Source: Ruminococcus flavefaciens MA2007
Lineage (GTDB): Bacteria; Bacillota; Clostridia; Oscillospirales; Ruminococcaceae
DNA: 64,000 bases
Reading direction: 5' to 3'
Assembly (NCBI RefSeq): GCF_000621845.1
Contig: NZ_JHXF01000006.1
Coordinates: 186,001 to 250,000, forward strand
Positions 44,488 through 53,269 of the stretch are shown here, piece by piece; positions within the stretch are counted from its first letter, which is position 1, and the number at the start of each line of letters is the position of its first letter. The notes beneath the pieces were generated by a model that saw nothing but the letters and a program-made list of their open reading frames with translations, ran no database searches and was not told the DNA's origin. A program made the position numbers and the translations under genes.

Positions 44488-44856
44488 ATGGCAAGAATAG
44501 CCGGTGTTGACCTTCCAAAGAATAAGAGAATCGAAATCGGTCTCACTTATATCTACGGAATCGGTCGTCAGACTGCAACAAATATCCTCGCAGCTACAGG
44601 CGTAAACCCTGATATCAGAGTTAAGGACCTCGCTGAGGAGGACGTAGCTAAGCTTCGTGACTATATCGATGAGCATTACACAGTTGAGGGTGACCTCCGC
44701 CGTGAAGTTGCTCTTAACATCAAGAGACTTGTTGAAATAGGCTGCTACAGAGGCGTTCGTCACCGTAAGGGACTCCCAGTAAGAGGACAGAGAACAAAGA
44801 CAAACGCAAGAACCCGCAAGGGCCCTGTAAAGACTATCGCTAACAAGAAGAAGTAA
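44488..44856 (+). CDS. rpsM: 30S ribosomal protein S13
   Basis: 122 aa, with [20 protein letters not shown] at the start and [20 protein letters not shown] near residue 91. First gene of the alpha part. Confidence 0.98.
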   Translation: MARIAGVDLPKNKRIEIGLTYIYGIGRQTATNILAATGVNPDIRVKDLAEEDVAKLRDYIDEHYTVEGDLRREVALNIKRLVEIGCYRGVRHRKGLPVRGQRTKTNARTRKGPVKTIANKKK

Positions 44857-44870
44857 GGAGGTCATGAGCT

Positions 44871-45275
44871 TTGGCACAGCAGAAGGGTAAAAAAGTTACT
44901 ACTGTCAGAAGACGTAGAGAACGTAAGAATATCGAAAGCGGCGCTGTTCATATCCAGTCCACTTTCAATAACACGATCGTTACGATCACAGATACAGCCG
45001 GAAACGCTATCTCTTGGGCAAGCGCTGGCGAACTCGGCTTCAGAGGCTCAAAGAAGTCCACTCCTTTCGCAGCACAGACAGCTGCTGAGACAGCTGCAAA
45101 GGCAGCTATGGAGCACGGCCTCAAGAATGTAGAAGTATACGTAAAGGGACCTGGTGCAGGTCGTGAAGCAGCTATCAGAGCACTTCAGACTGTAGGCCTT
45201 GAGGTAAGAATGATCAAGGACGTTACTCCTATCCCGCACAATGGCTGCCGTCCGCCTAAGAGACGTCGTGTCTGA
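44871..45275 (+). CDS. rpsK: 30S ribosomal protein S11
   Basis: 134 aa with a TTG start at 44871, placed after AAGGAGGTCATGAGC. The ATG inside that spacer is out of frame. Family motifs are [15 protein letters not shown] and the end [12 protein letters not shown]. Confidence 0.97.
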   Translation: MAQQKGKKVTTVRRRRERKNIESGAVHIQSTFNNTIVTITDTAGNAISWASAGELGFRGSKKSTPFAAQTAAETAAKAAMEHGLKNVEVYVKGPGAGREAAIRALQTVGLEVRMIKDVTPIPHNGCRPPKRRRV

Positions 45276-45296
45276 TCAAATTGGAGGTGTATTAAT

Positions 45297-45896
45297 ATGG
45301 CAGTACAGAAGGAACCAATTCTTAAGAAGTGCAGATATCTGGGCATCAGCCCTGCTGTAATGGGCGTTTCAAAGAAGGAGTCAATCCGTTTCAAGAACGC
45401 TAACAACAGAAAGAAGATATCTGAATACGGACTCCAGCTCAAGGAAAAGCAGAAGCTGAAGTTTATCTACGGCGTACTGGAGAAGCAGTTCAGACACTAC
45501 TTCTCAATCGCTGAAAAGATGGAGGGTAAGGCCGGTGATAACCTTATCACAGTTCTCGAATCCAGACTTGACAGTGTTGTTTACAGAATGGGCCTCGCTC
45601 TCACAAGAAGAGAAGCAAGACAGCTCGTTGTACACAGCCACTATACAGTAAACGGCAAGAAGGTAAACATTCCTTCCTATAGAGTTAAGGTTGGCGACGT
45701 TATCGCCCTCAGAGAAAAGGACAGAACTTCTGAGAAGTTCAAGGCTACAGTGGAAGAGACTAAGGACAGACTCGTTCCTGTATGGCTCACAGCTAACAAG
45801 GACGACTTCTCTGCTAAGGTAAATCGTCTCCCAATGGCTGAGGATATTGACTACGAGGTAGCTACTCACCTCATCGTCGAGCTGTACTCCAAGTAA
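45297..45896 (+). CDS. rpsD: 30S ribosomal protein S4
   Basis: 199 aa. The N-terminus lacks the four-Cys zinc knuckle (only one Cys near residue 11), so it is a zinc-independent form. The S4 RNA-binding domain (SRLDSVVYRMGLALTRREAR) begins near residue 88. S4 is the translational regulator of the alpha operon in several bacteria. Confidence 0.97.
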   Translation: MAVQKEPILKKCRYLGISPAVMGVSKKESIRFKNANNRKKISEYGLQLKEKQKLKFIYGVLEKQFRHYFSIAEKMEGKAGDNLITVLESRLDSVVYRMGLALTRREARQLVVHSHYTVNGKKVNIPSYRVKVGDVIALREKDRTSEKFKATVEETKDRLVPVWLTANKDDFSAKVNRLPMAEDIDYEVATHLIVELYSK

Positions 45897-45962
45897 TCAG
45901 TTTGATATACTTGAAGATTCAGTTTACCAAAACAACATTAATTGCGAAATAGGAGGGTTTTT

Positions 45963-46928
45963 ATGCTGGAAAAAATTAATAAGCCTGATATTGAGATCGT
46001 CGAACTCAAAAGCGACGGCAAGTACGGCAAATTCGTTTTAGCACCGCTGGAGCGTGGATACGGTATTACACTTGGAAACAGCCTCAGACGTGTGCTGCTC
46101 TCCTCACTTCCTGGCGTAGCTGTAACATCTGTAAAGCTTTCGGGCAAGGATGGTACAGTTCACCATGAGTTGTCAACTATCCCTGGCGTCAAGGAAGACG
46201 TTACAGAGATAATCCTCAGTATCAAGGGACTGACCGCTAAGCTTTACGGCGAAGGACCTAAGACAGTGTATGTAGAGGCAGAGGGCGAATGTGAAATTAC
46301 AGCAGGCGATATAAAAACCGACTCTGAGGTAAATATCCTCGATCCAGGTATGCACATCGCTACACTTGGTAAGGACGCAAAGCTCTATATGGAGATAACT
46401 ATCGACAGAGGCAGAGGCTATGTTTCCGCAGAAAGAAACAAGAAGCAGATCAACCTCCCCGTTGATGTTATCGCTGTAGACAGCATATATACTCCTGTCC
46501 TCAAGGTAAACTATACCGTAGAGGATACGCGACTCGGTCAGGTCACCGACTATGACAAGCTCACAATGGAGGTATGGACCGACGGTACTATCTCCGCTAA
46601 GGAAGCTCTGTCACAGGCAGCCAATCTCCTCAACGAGCATCTGAAGCTGTTCATCGACCTCTCAGAAGAGGCTGGACTTGCTGAGGTCCTTGTTGAAAAG
46701 GACGAGAAGGGTAAGGAAAAAATCCTTGAGATGACCATTGAGGATCTTGACTTATCTGTACGTTCATTCAATTGTCTGAAGCGTGCAGGTATTAATACCG
46801 TAGATGACTTGATCAATAAGTCTGAGGAAGAAATGATGAAGGTTAGAAACCTTGGAAAGAAGTCCTTCGATGAGGTAAAGGAAAAGCTCCAGTCACTGGG
46901 CTTTGACCTTTCTTCCGAAGAGGAATAA
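45963..46928 (+). CDS. rpoA: RNA polymerase subunit alpha
   Basis: 321 aa. ATG 45963 follows AGGAGGG; the longer TTG frame from 45942 contains that site. N-terminal assembly domain motif [20 protein letters not shown], then a linker, then the C-terminal domain with [19 protein letters not shown], which contacts UP elements and activators. Confidence 0.98.
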   Translation: MLEKINKPDIEIVELKSDGKYGKFVLAPLERGYGITLGNSLRRVLLSSLPGVAVTSVKLSGKDGTVHHELSTIPGVKEDVTEIILSIKGLTAKLYGEGPKTVYVEAEGECEITAGDIKTDSEVNILDPGMHIATLGKDAKLYMEITIDRGRGYVSAERNKKQINLPVDVIAVDSIYTPVLKVNYTVEDTRLGQVTDYDKLTMEVWTDGTISAKEALSQAANLLNEHLKLFIDLSEEAGLAEVLVEKDEKGKEKILEMTIEDLDLSVRSFNCLKRAGINTVDDLINKSEEEMMKVRNLGKKSFDEVKEKLQSLGFDLSSEEE

Positions 46929-46976
46929 ACCATAAAACGTGCGTATAGCGCACAACTATAAAAAGGAGTGAATACA

Positions 46977-47318
46977 ATGCCGGGTACAAGAAAGCTGGGC
47001 AGAACATCTGATCATAGAAAGGCTATGCTCAGAGGCATGGTAACTTTCCTGCTTGAGAACGGTCAGATCGAAACTACCGTAACAAGAGCAAAGGAAGTTC
47101 GTGCAGTTGCAGAAAAAATGATCACTATCGGTAAAAACGCTGATCTGCACTCCAAGCGTCAGGTATACTCTTACATCACTAAGGAGTCTGTTGCTAAGAA
47201 GGTTTTCGATGAGATCGCTCCAAAGTATGCAGAGAGAAACGGTGGTTACACACAGATCGTAAAGATCGGTCCTCGCCGTGGCGACGCTGCTGAAATGGCT
47301 ATCATCAAGCTCGTTTGA
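46977..47318 (+). CDS. rplQ: 50S ribosomal protein L17
   Basis: 113 aa, starting [23 protein letters not shown] 46977 follows AAAAGGAGTG with 7 bp spacing. It is the last gene of the cluster. Confidence 0.98.
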   Translation: MPGTRKLGRTSDHRKAMLRGMVTFLLENGQIETTVTRAKEVRAVAEKMITIGKNADLHSKRQVYSYITKESVAKKVFDEIAPKYAERNGGYTQIVKIGPRRGDAAEMAIIKLV

Positions 47319-47339
47319 TCGCAGATATCGATACACATG

Positions 47340-47368
47340 AGCCGTTCCCTTAATGGGAACGGCTTTTT
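47340..47368 (+). terminator. Intrinsic terminator of the ribosomal cluster
   Basis: A 10-bp perfect stem AGCCGTTCCC / GGGAACGGCT, loop TTAAT, then TTTTT. Confidence 0.93.
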
Positions 47369-47413
47369 ATATATACAGATAATAAAAAAATACGAAAAAT
47401 CGCCTAAAAGTAC

Positions 47414-47442
47414 TTGAAATATGATCGCGGATATGATATAAT
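47414..47442 (+). promoter_or_regulatory. Sigma-A promoter of yajC
   Basis: TTGAAA, 17 bp, TGA-TATAAT (extended -10), 44 bp before yajC. Confidence 0.8.
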
Positions 47443-47486
47443 AATTCTCGTATGAAATACAAAATAAAACCGAATGGAGAATAATT

Positions 47487-48011
47487 ATGAATAAGAAGCT
47501 TATATCTTCACTTGCTGCGGCTGTTTCTACAGCTGCTATGGCAGGTTTTACAGCTATGAACGCTTTCGCTGATGACGCTGCACAGGGCGCAGCTGCTGAC
47601 GGTCAGGCTACTGCACAGGCAGGCGCTATGGGACTTGGCGGTATGCTCATTCCTCTCGTCATCATGTTCGCACTGCTCTATTTCGTGGCTATCAGACCTC
47701 AGAAGAAGCGCGACAAGGAGCTCAAGGAAATGCAGCAGAGCCTTCAGGTAGGCGACGAGATCGTTACAGGCGGCGGTATCGTTGGTATCGTTGTAAGCGT
47801 TGGCGATGACACAGTCGTTATCGAAACAGGCGGCGCTAAGCACAAGCTCAGAATAAAGAACTGGGCTATCACAGAGAATGTAACTGCAATTGAGCGCATG
47901 AAGGAAGCTAAGGCTACAGGCAAAAAGACCGCAGGTCTTGCAACTGCTGCCGTAGTTGACGATACTGAGGATAAGAAGTCCAAGAAAAAGAAGGACGACG
48001 AAGAAGAATAA
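47487..48011 (+). CDS. yajC: Preprotein translocase accessory subunit YajC
   Basis: 174 aa, longer than the usual 90-120. The protein has a signal-like N-terminus (residues 1-28, ending NAFADDA) before the usual single membrane segment (LGGMLIPLVIMFALLYFVAIRPQ near 50-72). The conserved QKKRDKELKEMQQSLQVGDE and VTGGGIVGIV motifs follow. A Lys/Asp/Glu-rich tail closes it. The extra N-terminal segment is atypical. Member of the SecDF-YajC group. Confidence 0.92.
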   Translation: MNKKLISSLAAAVSTAAMAGFTAMNAFADDAAQGAAADGQATAQAGAMGLGGMLIPLVIMFALLYFVAIRPQKKRDKELKEMQQSLQVGDEIVTGGGIVGIVVSVGDDTVVIETGGAKHKLRIKNWAITENVTAIERMKEAKATGKKTAGLATAAVVDDTEDKKSKKKKDDEEE

Positions 48012-48020
48012 AAACAGAAA

Positions 48021-48064
48021 CCTCCGCATAGAATTCCTATGGATTCTATGGCGGAGGTCTTTTT
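48021..48064 (+). terminator. Terminator-like hairpin after yajC that overlaps the next ribosome binding site
   Basis: Arms ACCTCCG-CATAGAA and TTCTATG-G-CGGAGGT pair over about 14 bp, then six Ts. The GGAGGT in the 3' arm (48054-48059) is also the ribosome binding site of the next gene, 6 bp before ATG 48066. Confidence 0.75.
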
Positions 48065-48065
48065 T

Positions 48066-48467
48066 ATGGGCAGACACAGGAAAAGTTTCTGGACAAACAG
48101 TGGGCTCAGTATGGCTGCGGCTGTGTTGATAGGGCTTGGCTGTACAGTGGCAGCGGCGGCTGCACTTGCGGCTCTGCTGTTTTACGTGATGAAGGATATG
48201 TCTATGGCAGGAGCATTTGCAGGGGCGGCTCTTGTATTCGGAGCTTATACGGGAGCTTACATATACGGCAAATACAGACGGCGAAAGGGTATTTTCGGGG
48301 GCTCGCTGTGCGGTGCGCTGATGTATCTGGTCATAGCGGCGGCAGCCATAGTTTTTACGGGGGAGATAACGGGTATAAAAAAACTCCTCCTGCTTACCTT
48401 TTTCGGCGCAGCAGGGGGAGTTGCAGGTGTAAATTCAAAGCGTCCCAGGAATCTTCGGGATCAGTAA
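48066..48467 (+). CDS. TIGR04086-type membrane protein
   Basis: 133 aa with four hydrophobic segments and small-residue-rich helices, GGSLCGALMYLV near residue 80 and a basic end. Such proteins are common directly after yajC in Clostridia and have no known function. ATG 48066 is chosen because GGAGGT precedes it; the longer frame from 48039 starts inside the hairpin. It converges with the htrA-like gene and overlaps its end by 7 bp. Confidence 0.75.
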   Translation: MGRHRKSFWTNSGLSMAAAVLIGLGCTVAAAAALAALLFYVMKDMSMAGAFAGAALVFGAYTGAYIYGKYRRRKGIFGGSLCGALMYLVIAAAAIVFTGEITGIKKLLLLTFFGAAGGVAGVNSKRPRNLRDQ

Positions 48468-50071
48468 TTGCCCGATGTGTCCTCCATGAGCTTGAACTCT
48501 ATGTTGTAATAGTCTATTTTGCCGTTCTTATCCACATGAGCACAGGTAGCAGGTACTGTATCGCCTGCCTCATACTGGCTGCTTATGGTGTCGTAGAGCT
48601 CGTCGTAGGTGCTTACGGTCTTGCCGTTTATCTCGGTGATGAAGTCGCCCGACTTTAGCTCGGTATTGGCGATATCGCTGTCCTTGTCGATACTGTCGAT
48701 GTAGATTCCCTTGAAGTCCTCGGGCAGCTCATAGCCAAGCACTTCTTCGAGAGCCTTTCTCTTTTCCTCAGTCTCCATATCACGGAGTCTTATACCGATA
48801 CGGAAGCGTCCGCCTACGAAGCCGTTCTTTATGAGCTCTTCGATAACAGGGGAGGCTTCGTTGATAGTGATAGCAAAGCCAAGTCCCTCAAATTCGGCGC
48901 TTACGTACTTTGAAGATGTGATACCGATCACCTGACCGTACATATTAACCAGCGCACCGCCTGAATTTCCGGGGCTGATGTCAGCGTTGGTCTGTATGCA
49001 GTTCATCTCAAAGCCTGTGGAGTCGCTGCGTATCTTACGGTTCACAGCTGAAATTATTCCGTCTGTAACGGTATTGGAGAGGTTTGCAGGGTTGCCGATA
49101 GCGATGACCTGTTCGCCTACCATAGCCTCGTCGGAGTCTCCTAAGGTAGCAGGAGTGAGGTCCTTTGCATTGACCTTGACAACGGCGATATCGGTTTTTG
49201 CGTCTCTGCCGACAATCTTTGCGTCGTAGAGGTCTCCGTCAACTGTCTCTACCTTGTGGTAGCCGTCGGACTGCAAAACATGAGCGTTTGTAACGATGTA
49301 GCCGTCCTCGTTGAGAACTATGCCCGAGCCTGTTCCCACAGTCCTTTTTGCCATATATCCTGCATAATCGGCATAGGTGTATATCTTGACGATAGAGGGC
49401 TTAACAAGTGCGGCTGCTCCCTCGGGAGTATATTTGCCGTTCTCGTCCTTGAAGTTCTCCTCGTCGTTGGCTCCCTTTGGCTTTGACTCTTTATAGAGCA
49501 CTACCTGCTGGGGATTGCCTATCTTGTCAACTAACTCATCGCTCTTGACGATATCGTGGATAATGCCGAAAATGCTTATACCTGCGGATATCAGAATGAG
49601 GATAAGGAACAGTGAGGCAATAGTTTTTTCGCTGGTGGGATGGCTTTTCTTTTCAGCAAAGCCGAACTCATTGGAGCTGTCCTGTCCGCGGTCAGCCTCG
49701 GGGAAGCCTATGGGCTCATACATGAACTGGTCGTATACAGGACGTCTTGGCTGCTGGTCATAGCCGCCGTTATTATTGTAGCCCTGCTGACCGTATCCGC
49801 CCTGCTGGGGAGCACCGCCGAACTGATTATAGCCGCCCTGTGCTCCGTAATTATTGGGCTGGCTGTAGCCGCCTGTCTGTCCGTAGCCGCTCTGCTGATT
49901 GTAGTTATTCTGCGGCGGAGGGGGAGGGCTGCTGTATCTGTCAGGCTCGTTTATGCCCTGCATACCGCCGCCGAAGCCGCTCTCCGAAGAGGGCTTTTCG
50001 TGCTTTGGGACATAGGGCTGCTGATAATTGCTCCCGTAGGGAGAATTATTGTAGTTGTTGTTTTCGTCCAT
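48461..50071 (-). CDS. HtrA/DegP-like serine protease
   Basis: 536 aa. Residues 1-115 are Y/N/Q/G/P-rich and likely disordered in the cytoplasm. A membrane segment follows at about 150-172. The trypsin-like protease domain has H264 in TNAHVL, D294 in TDIAVV and S370 in SPGNSGGAL, so the triad is complete. A PDZ domain covers about 440-525. It degrades or refolds damaged envelope proteins. It lies 3 bp after the histidine kinase gene, the order seen in CssRS/HtrA- and CiaRH/HtrA-type stress modules. The N-terminal tail resembles those of the DUF4190-like proteins. Confidence 0.93.
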   Translation of the reverse strand: MDENNNYNNSPYGSNYQQPYVPKHEKPSSESGFGGGMQGINEPDRYSSPPPPPQNNYNQQSGYGQTGGYSQPNNYGAQGGYNQFGGAPQQGGYGQQGYNNNGGYDQQPRRPVYDQFMYEPIGFPEADRGQDSSNEFGFAEKKSHPTSEKTIASLFLILILISAGISIFGIIHDIVKSDELVDKIGNPQQVVLYKESKPKGANDEENFKDENGKYTPEGAAALVKPSIVKIYTYADYAGYMAKRTVGTGSGIVLNEDGYIVTNAHVLQSDGYHKVETVDGDLYDAKIVGRDAKTDIAVVKVNAKDLTPATLGDSDEAMVGEQVIAIGNPANLSNTVTDGIISAVNRKIRSDSTGFEMNCIQTNADISPGNSGGALVNMYGQVIGITSSKYVSAEFEGLGFAITINEASPVIEELIKNGFVGGRFRIGIRLRDMETEEKRKALEEVLGYELPEDFKGIYIDSIDKDSDIANTELKSGDFITEINGKTVSTYDELYDTISSQYEAGDTVPATCAHVDKNGKIDYYNIEFKLMEDTSGNY

Positions 50072-50074
50072 TGT

Positions 50075-51541
50075 TTATCCTTTCCTTTGGGGCTGCTTTT
50101 CGGGCAGCTGAATGAGAAACTCGGTATATTCTCCCACAACGCTCTTGACAACGATGTGACCGTGGTGGAGATGAACTATCTTTCTTGAAATGGCAAGTCC
50201 GAGACCGAGTCCCGTGGTATCCTTGCCGCGTGATGAGTCTGTCTTGTAGAAGCGGTCAAATACCTGAGTTATTTCGGTATTTTTAAGTCCCTCGCCCGTA
50301 TTCTTAATGCCTATGGTGCACATACCGGTTACGGAACGCTCGAAGCGGAACGAGAGTATACCGCCGTCGTTTACGAATTTTACGGCGTTTTCCACAAGGT
50401 TGTAGACTACCTGCTGGATAAGGTCTGCGTCTACCTCGCAGGTCATACGGTCACTGCCGAGACCTTCTACCTCAAGGTGCTTGTCCTCTATCTTCTTCTC
50501 GAACATGAGAACGGTCTGTATAACTATCTCTGTCAGGTTCACGTCGCGGAAATTCGGCATGAGAGTGCCTGTTTCAAATCTCGACATATTCAGCATCGAG
50601 GAAATGAGTATCCTCAGACGCTTTATCTCCTTTGAGACGAGCACAAGGTACTCGTTCTGCTTGGATTTGGGAATAGTACCGTCAAGTATGCCGTCTACGA
50701 AGCCGCCTATGGTAGTGATAGGCGTTCTCAGCTCGTGAGAGACGTTGGCGATGAAGGTCTTGCTGGTCTCCTCGCTCTTGGCGACGTCTGCGGCGACGGT
50801 ATTCACGTATTCTGCGATCTCGGGAGTAGTATACGGCACGTCCGTGGGTATCTTCTCGGAGAAATCTCGCCTTGCATACTGCTCGCTTATGCGTTTGAAA
50901 TCGTTCTCATAGTTTGAGAGCTTATTGAATTTATGCCTGATGACAAAGAGCTGAATGAATATGCTCACAGCGCATATCAGCGCATAGACTATGGTCATCT
51001 TTACGGAGAAGGAATTGATATCGTTGGATTTGGTGTAGAACTTGGCGAACATTCGCGTTGGTACAAGGTCGTTCTCGCCTTTCAGGAAAAAACAGGTGCC
51101 GTAGAGCATATAGGGCTCGTCGGCGGAGATATTTTTCGTTTCAAGGTTGAGAAAGTCCTTGGCGCTGAGTCTGTCAAGCTCTGCCTCGGATATCTTCAGG
51201 GCATTCTTTACTACCTTTTTGGGTTCCTTGTTGTAATCCGCGTCGGAGAGGACGCAGTTTCCGTCTTCGTCATAGATATATATCATCAGGTGGTATTCAT
51301 GGGAGAATACCTCGTGAAGCTTTTTTATGTTGGCTGAACGGGTGTCATGGGTGTCGCTGTAGTCCTTTTGCATGGATTTTGTGAAGAGGTCACCTATGGA
51401 CTGCAAGTCGTTGAGCTTAGAGGATTTGTAGAAAGATGAGCTGACCGTTATCGCCGCGATACCGATAAGGAGATTTACCGATACCATTATGAGAATGATA
51501 AATATAAATAGCTTATCGTATGAGCTTTTTTTGCTTTTCAA
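50075..51541 (-). CDS. Sensor histidine kinase
   Basis: 488 aa from a TTG start at 51541, which follows AGAGGTGAT; the frame is open 8 codons further. Membrane segment 1 lies at about 10-32, an extracytoplasmic sensor domain at 33-180 and membrane segment 2 at 182-202. A HAMP-like linker follows. The phosphorylated His is about residue 269 in SHELRTPIT. The ATPase boxes NLVENAVKF (N), DRFYKTDSSRGKDTTGLGLGLA (F/G) follow. It most likely phosphorylates the regulator encoded upstream. The sensed signal is unknown; envelope stress is inferred from the adjacent protease. Confidence 0.93.
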   Translation of the reverse strand: MKSKKSSYDKLFIFIILIMVSVNLLIGIAAITVSSSFYKSSKLNDLQSIGDLFTKSMQKDYSDTHDTRSANIKKLHEVFSHEYHLMIYIYDEDGNCVLSDADYNKEPKKVVKNALKISEAELDRLSAKDFLNLETKNISADEPYMLYGTCFFLKGENDLVPTRMFAKFYTKSNDINSFSVKMTIVYALICAVSIFIQLFVIRHKFNKLSNYENDFKRISEQYARRDFSEKIPTDVPYTTPEIAEYVNTVAADVAKSEETSKTFIANVSHELRTPITTIGGFVDGILDGTIPKSKQNEYLVLVSKEIKRLRILISSMLNMSRFETGTLMPNFRDVNLTEIVIQTVLMFEKKIEDKHLEVEGLGSDRMTCEVDADLIQQVVYNLVENAVKFVNDGGILSFRFERSVTGMCTIGIKNTGEGLKNTEITQVFDRFYKTDSSRGKDTTGLGLGLAISRKIVHLHHGHIVVKSVVGEYTEFLIQLPEKQPQRKG

Positions 51542-51589
51542 GGGTATCACCTCTATACAAAACAAGGGGACAGACGTCCCCTTGAAGAA

Positions 51590-52297
51590 TTATTCCTCTT
51601 CCTCAGCTTCAAATTTATAACCCACGCCCCATACTGTTTTGAGAGTCCATTTTTCCGAGATGCCCTCAAGCTTTTCACGGAGACGCTTGATGTGTACGTC
51701 GATAGTACGTGAATCGCCGTAGTACTCAAAGCCCCATACTTCGTCAAGGAGCTGGTCACGGGTATAAACTCTGTTGGGATTGGAAGCAAGGTAATACAGA
51801 AGCTCAAGCTCCTTTGGCGGAGTATCTATATTCTTGCCGTTTACTTTAAGCTCATAGCTGTCCATATTAACAGAGAGCTTGTCATAGTGGACTTCCTTTT
51901 CCTCGGGCTCAGCCATGCCTGTACCCACGCGGCGTGTAACTGCGTTGATACGTGCGATGACCTCCTTTGCGTCGAAAGGCTTTACTATATAGTCGTCAGC
52001 GCCCAGTTCGAGACCGATTACCTTGTCGATAGTCTCGCCCTTGGCTGTTATCATTATGATCGGAACGTTTGATATCTTTCTGATCTCACGGCATACCTGC
52101 CAGCCGTCCTTACCCGGCAGCATTATGTCAAGAAGCACCATGTCAGGGCTGAGAGCCTTGAATTTTACGACAGCGTCGTCGCCGTCATGGCAGAGAAGAA
52201 CGCTGTAGCCGTCCTTTTCGAGATAAAGTCTGAGAAGGTCGCAGATATTCTTGTCATCGTCAACTATCAGGACCTTTGGATTTTTTTCGTTAGCCAT
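51590..52297 (-). CDS. OmpR-family response regulator
   Basis: 235 aa. The receiver domain has D13/D14, the phosphoacceptor D57 in VLLDIMLP and K106 in IVKPF. A winged-helix DNA-binding domain follows (about 135-230, motif TPKELELLYYLASNPNRVYT then VDVHIKRLREKL-like end). It is first in the operon with the kinase and protease, and is expected to control them. The ribosome binding site is GGAAGGAAGG. Confidence 0.95.
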   Translation of the reverse strand: MANEKNPKVLIVDDDKNICDLLRLYLEKDGYSVLLCHDGDDAVVKFKALSPDMVLLDIMLPGKDGWQVCREIRKISNVPIIMITAKGETIDKVIGLELGADDYIVKPFDAKEVIARINAVTRRVGTGMAEPEEKEVHYDKLSVNMDSYELKVNGKNIDTPPKELELLYYLASNPNRVYTRDQLLDEVWGFEYYGDSRTIDVHIKRLREKLEGISEKWTLKTVWGVGYKFEAEEEE

Positions 52298-52433
52298 TTG
52301 TTAATACCTTCCTTCCGTATAAAACATATACTTCCCCTTATTTTTGCGCTTTGCAAAGAAAGTATTTTTGCCCCTAAATCAAGTCATTATGCAGACAAAC
52401 AGGAAAGCCGCCCGCATATAAGATATTAAAATT

Positions 52434-52462
52434 ATTATAACTCAGTTTTACGAAAATGTCAA
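52434..52462 (-). promoter_or_regulatory. Sigma-A promoter of the regulator-kinase-protease operon
   Basis: On the minus strand TTGACA, 17 bp, TATAAT. The leader to the regulator start is about 130 nt. A GC-rich CGGGCGGC stretch lies just after it, but I see no stable terminator. Confidence 0.85.
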
Positions 52463-52526
52463 TCAAAAATAACCGATTTTTGAATATGTGAGATAATTTT
52501 TGACAAATTCACAAATGCGGAGCTGT

Positions 52527-53219
52527 TTATTTGTAGGGTTGACGAAAAAATGCGTCGCAAACGGCACAAATGAGCTCCGTATTCGTGGGCTTTTGGGATA
52601 TCTGATAGTCTGTCAGACGGGAGAGCGTACCGTTTTCGCCTGCCGCTTCACCGAGAAGTCGCAGGGAGCGCTCTACAGAAGATGAGGTACCTGAGAAGCA
52701 TTCCGCAGTCTCCGCGTAAATGCCGCTCATGCCGCCCCACAGCCTTTCGGGAGCTCTTATGCACAGCTCGCAGGCTTTGGCAAGACAGCAGAAGCCGCCG
52801 AGCCTGCGCGGAAAGCCTGTTTCTTCGAGGAATATCTCGATACGGGGCAGGAGCTCCGCAGGATAGTCGAGCCTAAGCATTACTCTGTTGCAGAGAGTAT
52901 TTACAGAGCAGGGCATGGTGACGCACTGAACGGCGCCTGCCTGCAGAAAGGCTCTGCGGATACTGCCGAGAGAGGTGTAGAGCCCTGCAAATACGGATAT
53001 GCCGCGGCTTTTGGCGGAGGCTATGAAGCTAAGCAGCTTCTCGTCGGGACGGAATGCGAACAGCACGATACCATTATATCCGCCGCTTTGGAGGCTTTTT
53101 TCCATGACGGAAAGGCTGTCGCGGCAGCAGTCCGACGGTATGCCCATATTCATGAATTTCCGCGCGATAACCCTGCCGAGAGCGGCTGTGTTGTCACAGA
53201 TAAGAAGTTTCGTAGCCAT
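52527..53219 (-). CDS. Spo0A-like protein with degenerate receiver domain
   Basis: 230 aa. The C-terminal 105 residues match the Spo0A DNA-binding domain pattern: LEETGFPRRLGGF near 131, GIYAETAECF near 166, SSVERSLRLLGEAAG near 181, and KPTNTELICAVCD at 210-222. In Spo0A the equivalent blocks are HEIGVP, YPDIAKKF, SRVERAIRHAIEVA and KPTNSEFIAMVAD. The N-terminal 118 residues have receiver-like length and a start LLICDN, but the phosphoacceptor position (about 54-57) is in VLFAFRPD with no Asp where one is expected. This suggests a phosphorylation-independent regulator or a decaying gene. No frame break is present. The ribosome binding site is weak (GGTGAAAAT). Confidence 0.8.
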   Translation of the reverse strand: MATKLLICDNTAALGRVIARKFMNMGIPSDCCRDSLSVMEKSLQSGGYNGIVLFAFRPDEKLLSFIASAKSRGISVFAGLYTSLGSIRRAFLQAGAVQCVTMPCSVNTLCNRVMLRLDYPAELLPRIEIFLEETGFPRRLGGFCCLAKACELCIRAPERLWGGMSGIYAETAECFSGTSSSVERSLRLLGEAAGENGTLSRLTDYQISQKPTNTELICAVCDAFFRQPYK

Positions 53220-53237
53220 ATTTTCACCGATATATTC

Positions 53238-53262
53238 AGGGCTCCCGTTTTTCGGGAGCCCT
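53238..53262 (-). terminator. Hairpin between the Tim44-like pseudogene and the spo0A-like gene
   Basis: A perfect 10-bp stem AGGGCTCCCG / CGGGAGCCCT with a 5-nt loop. No U-run follows on the minus strand, so it could be a partial terminator or processing hairpin. Confidence 0.5.
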
Positions 53263-53269
53263 ATGTGGT

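Noticed and set aside
49640..50188. 182-codon plus-strand frame opposite the HtrA N-terminus
   Set aside because: Hydrophobic-looking but is the antisense of the repeat-rich tail; no promoter or binding site.
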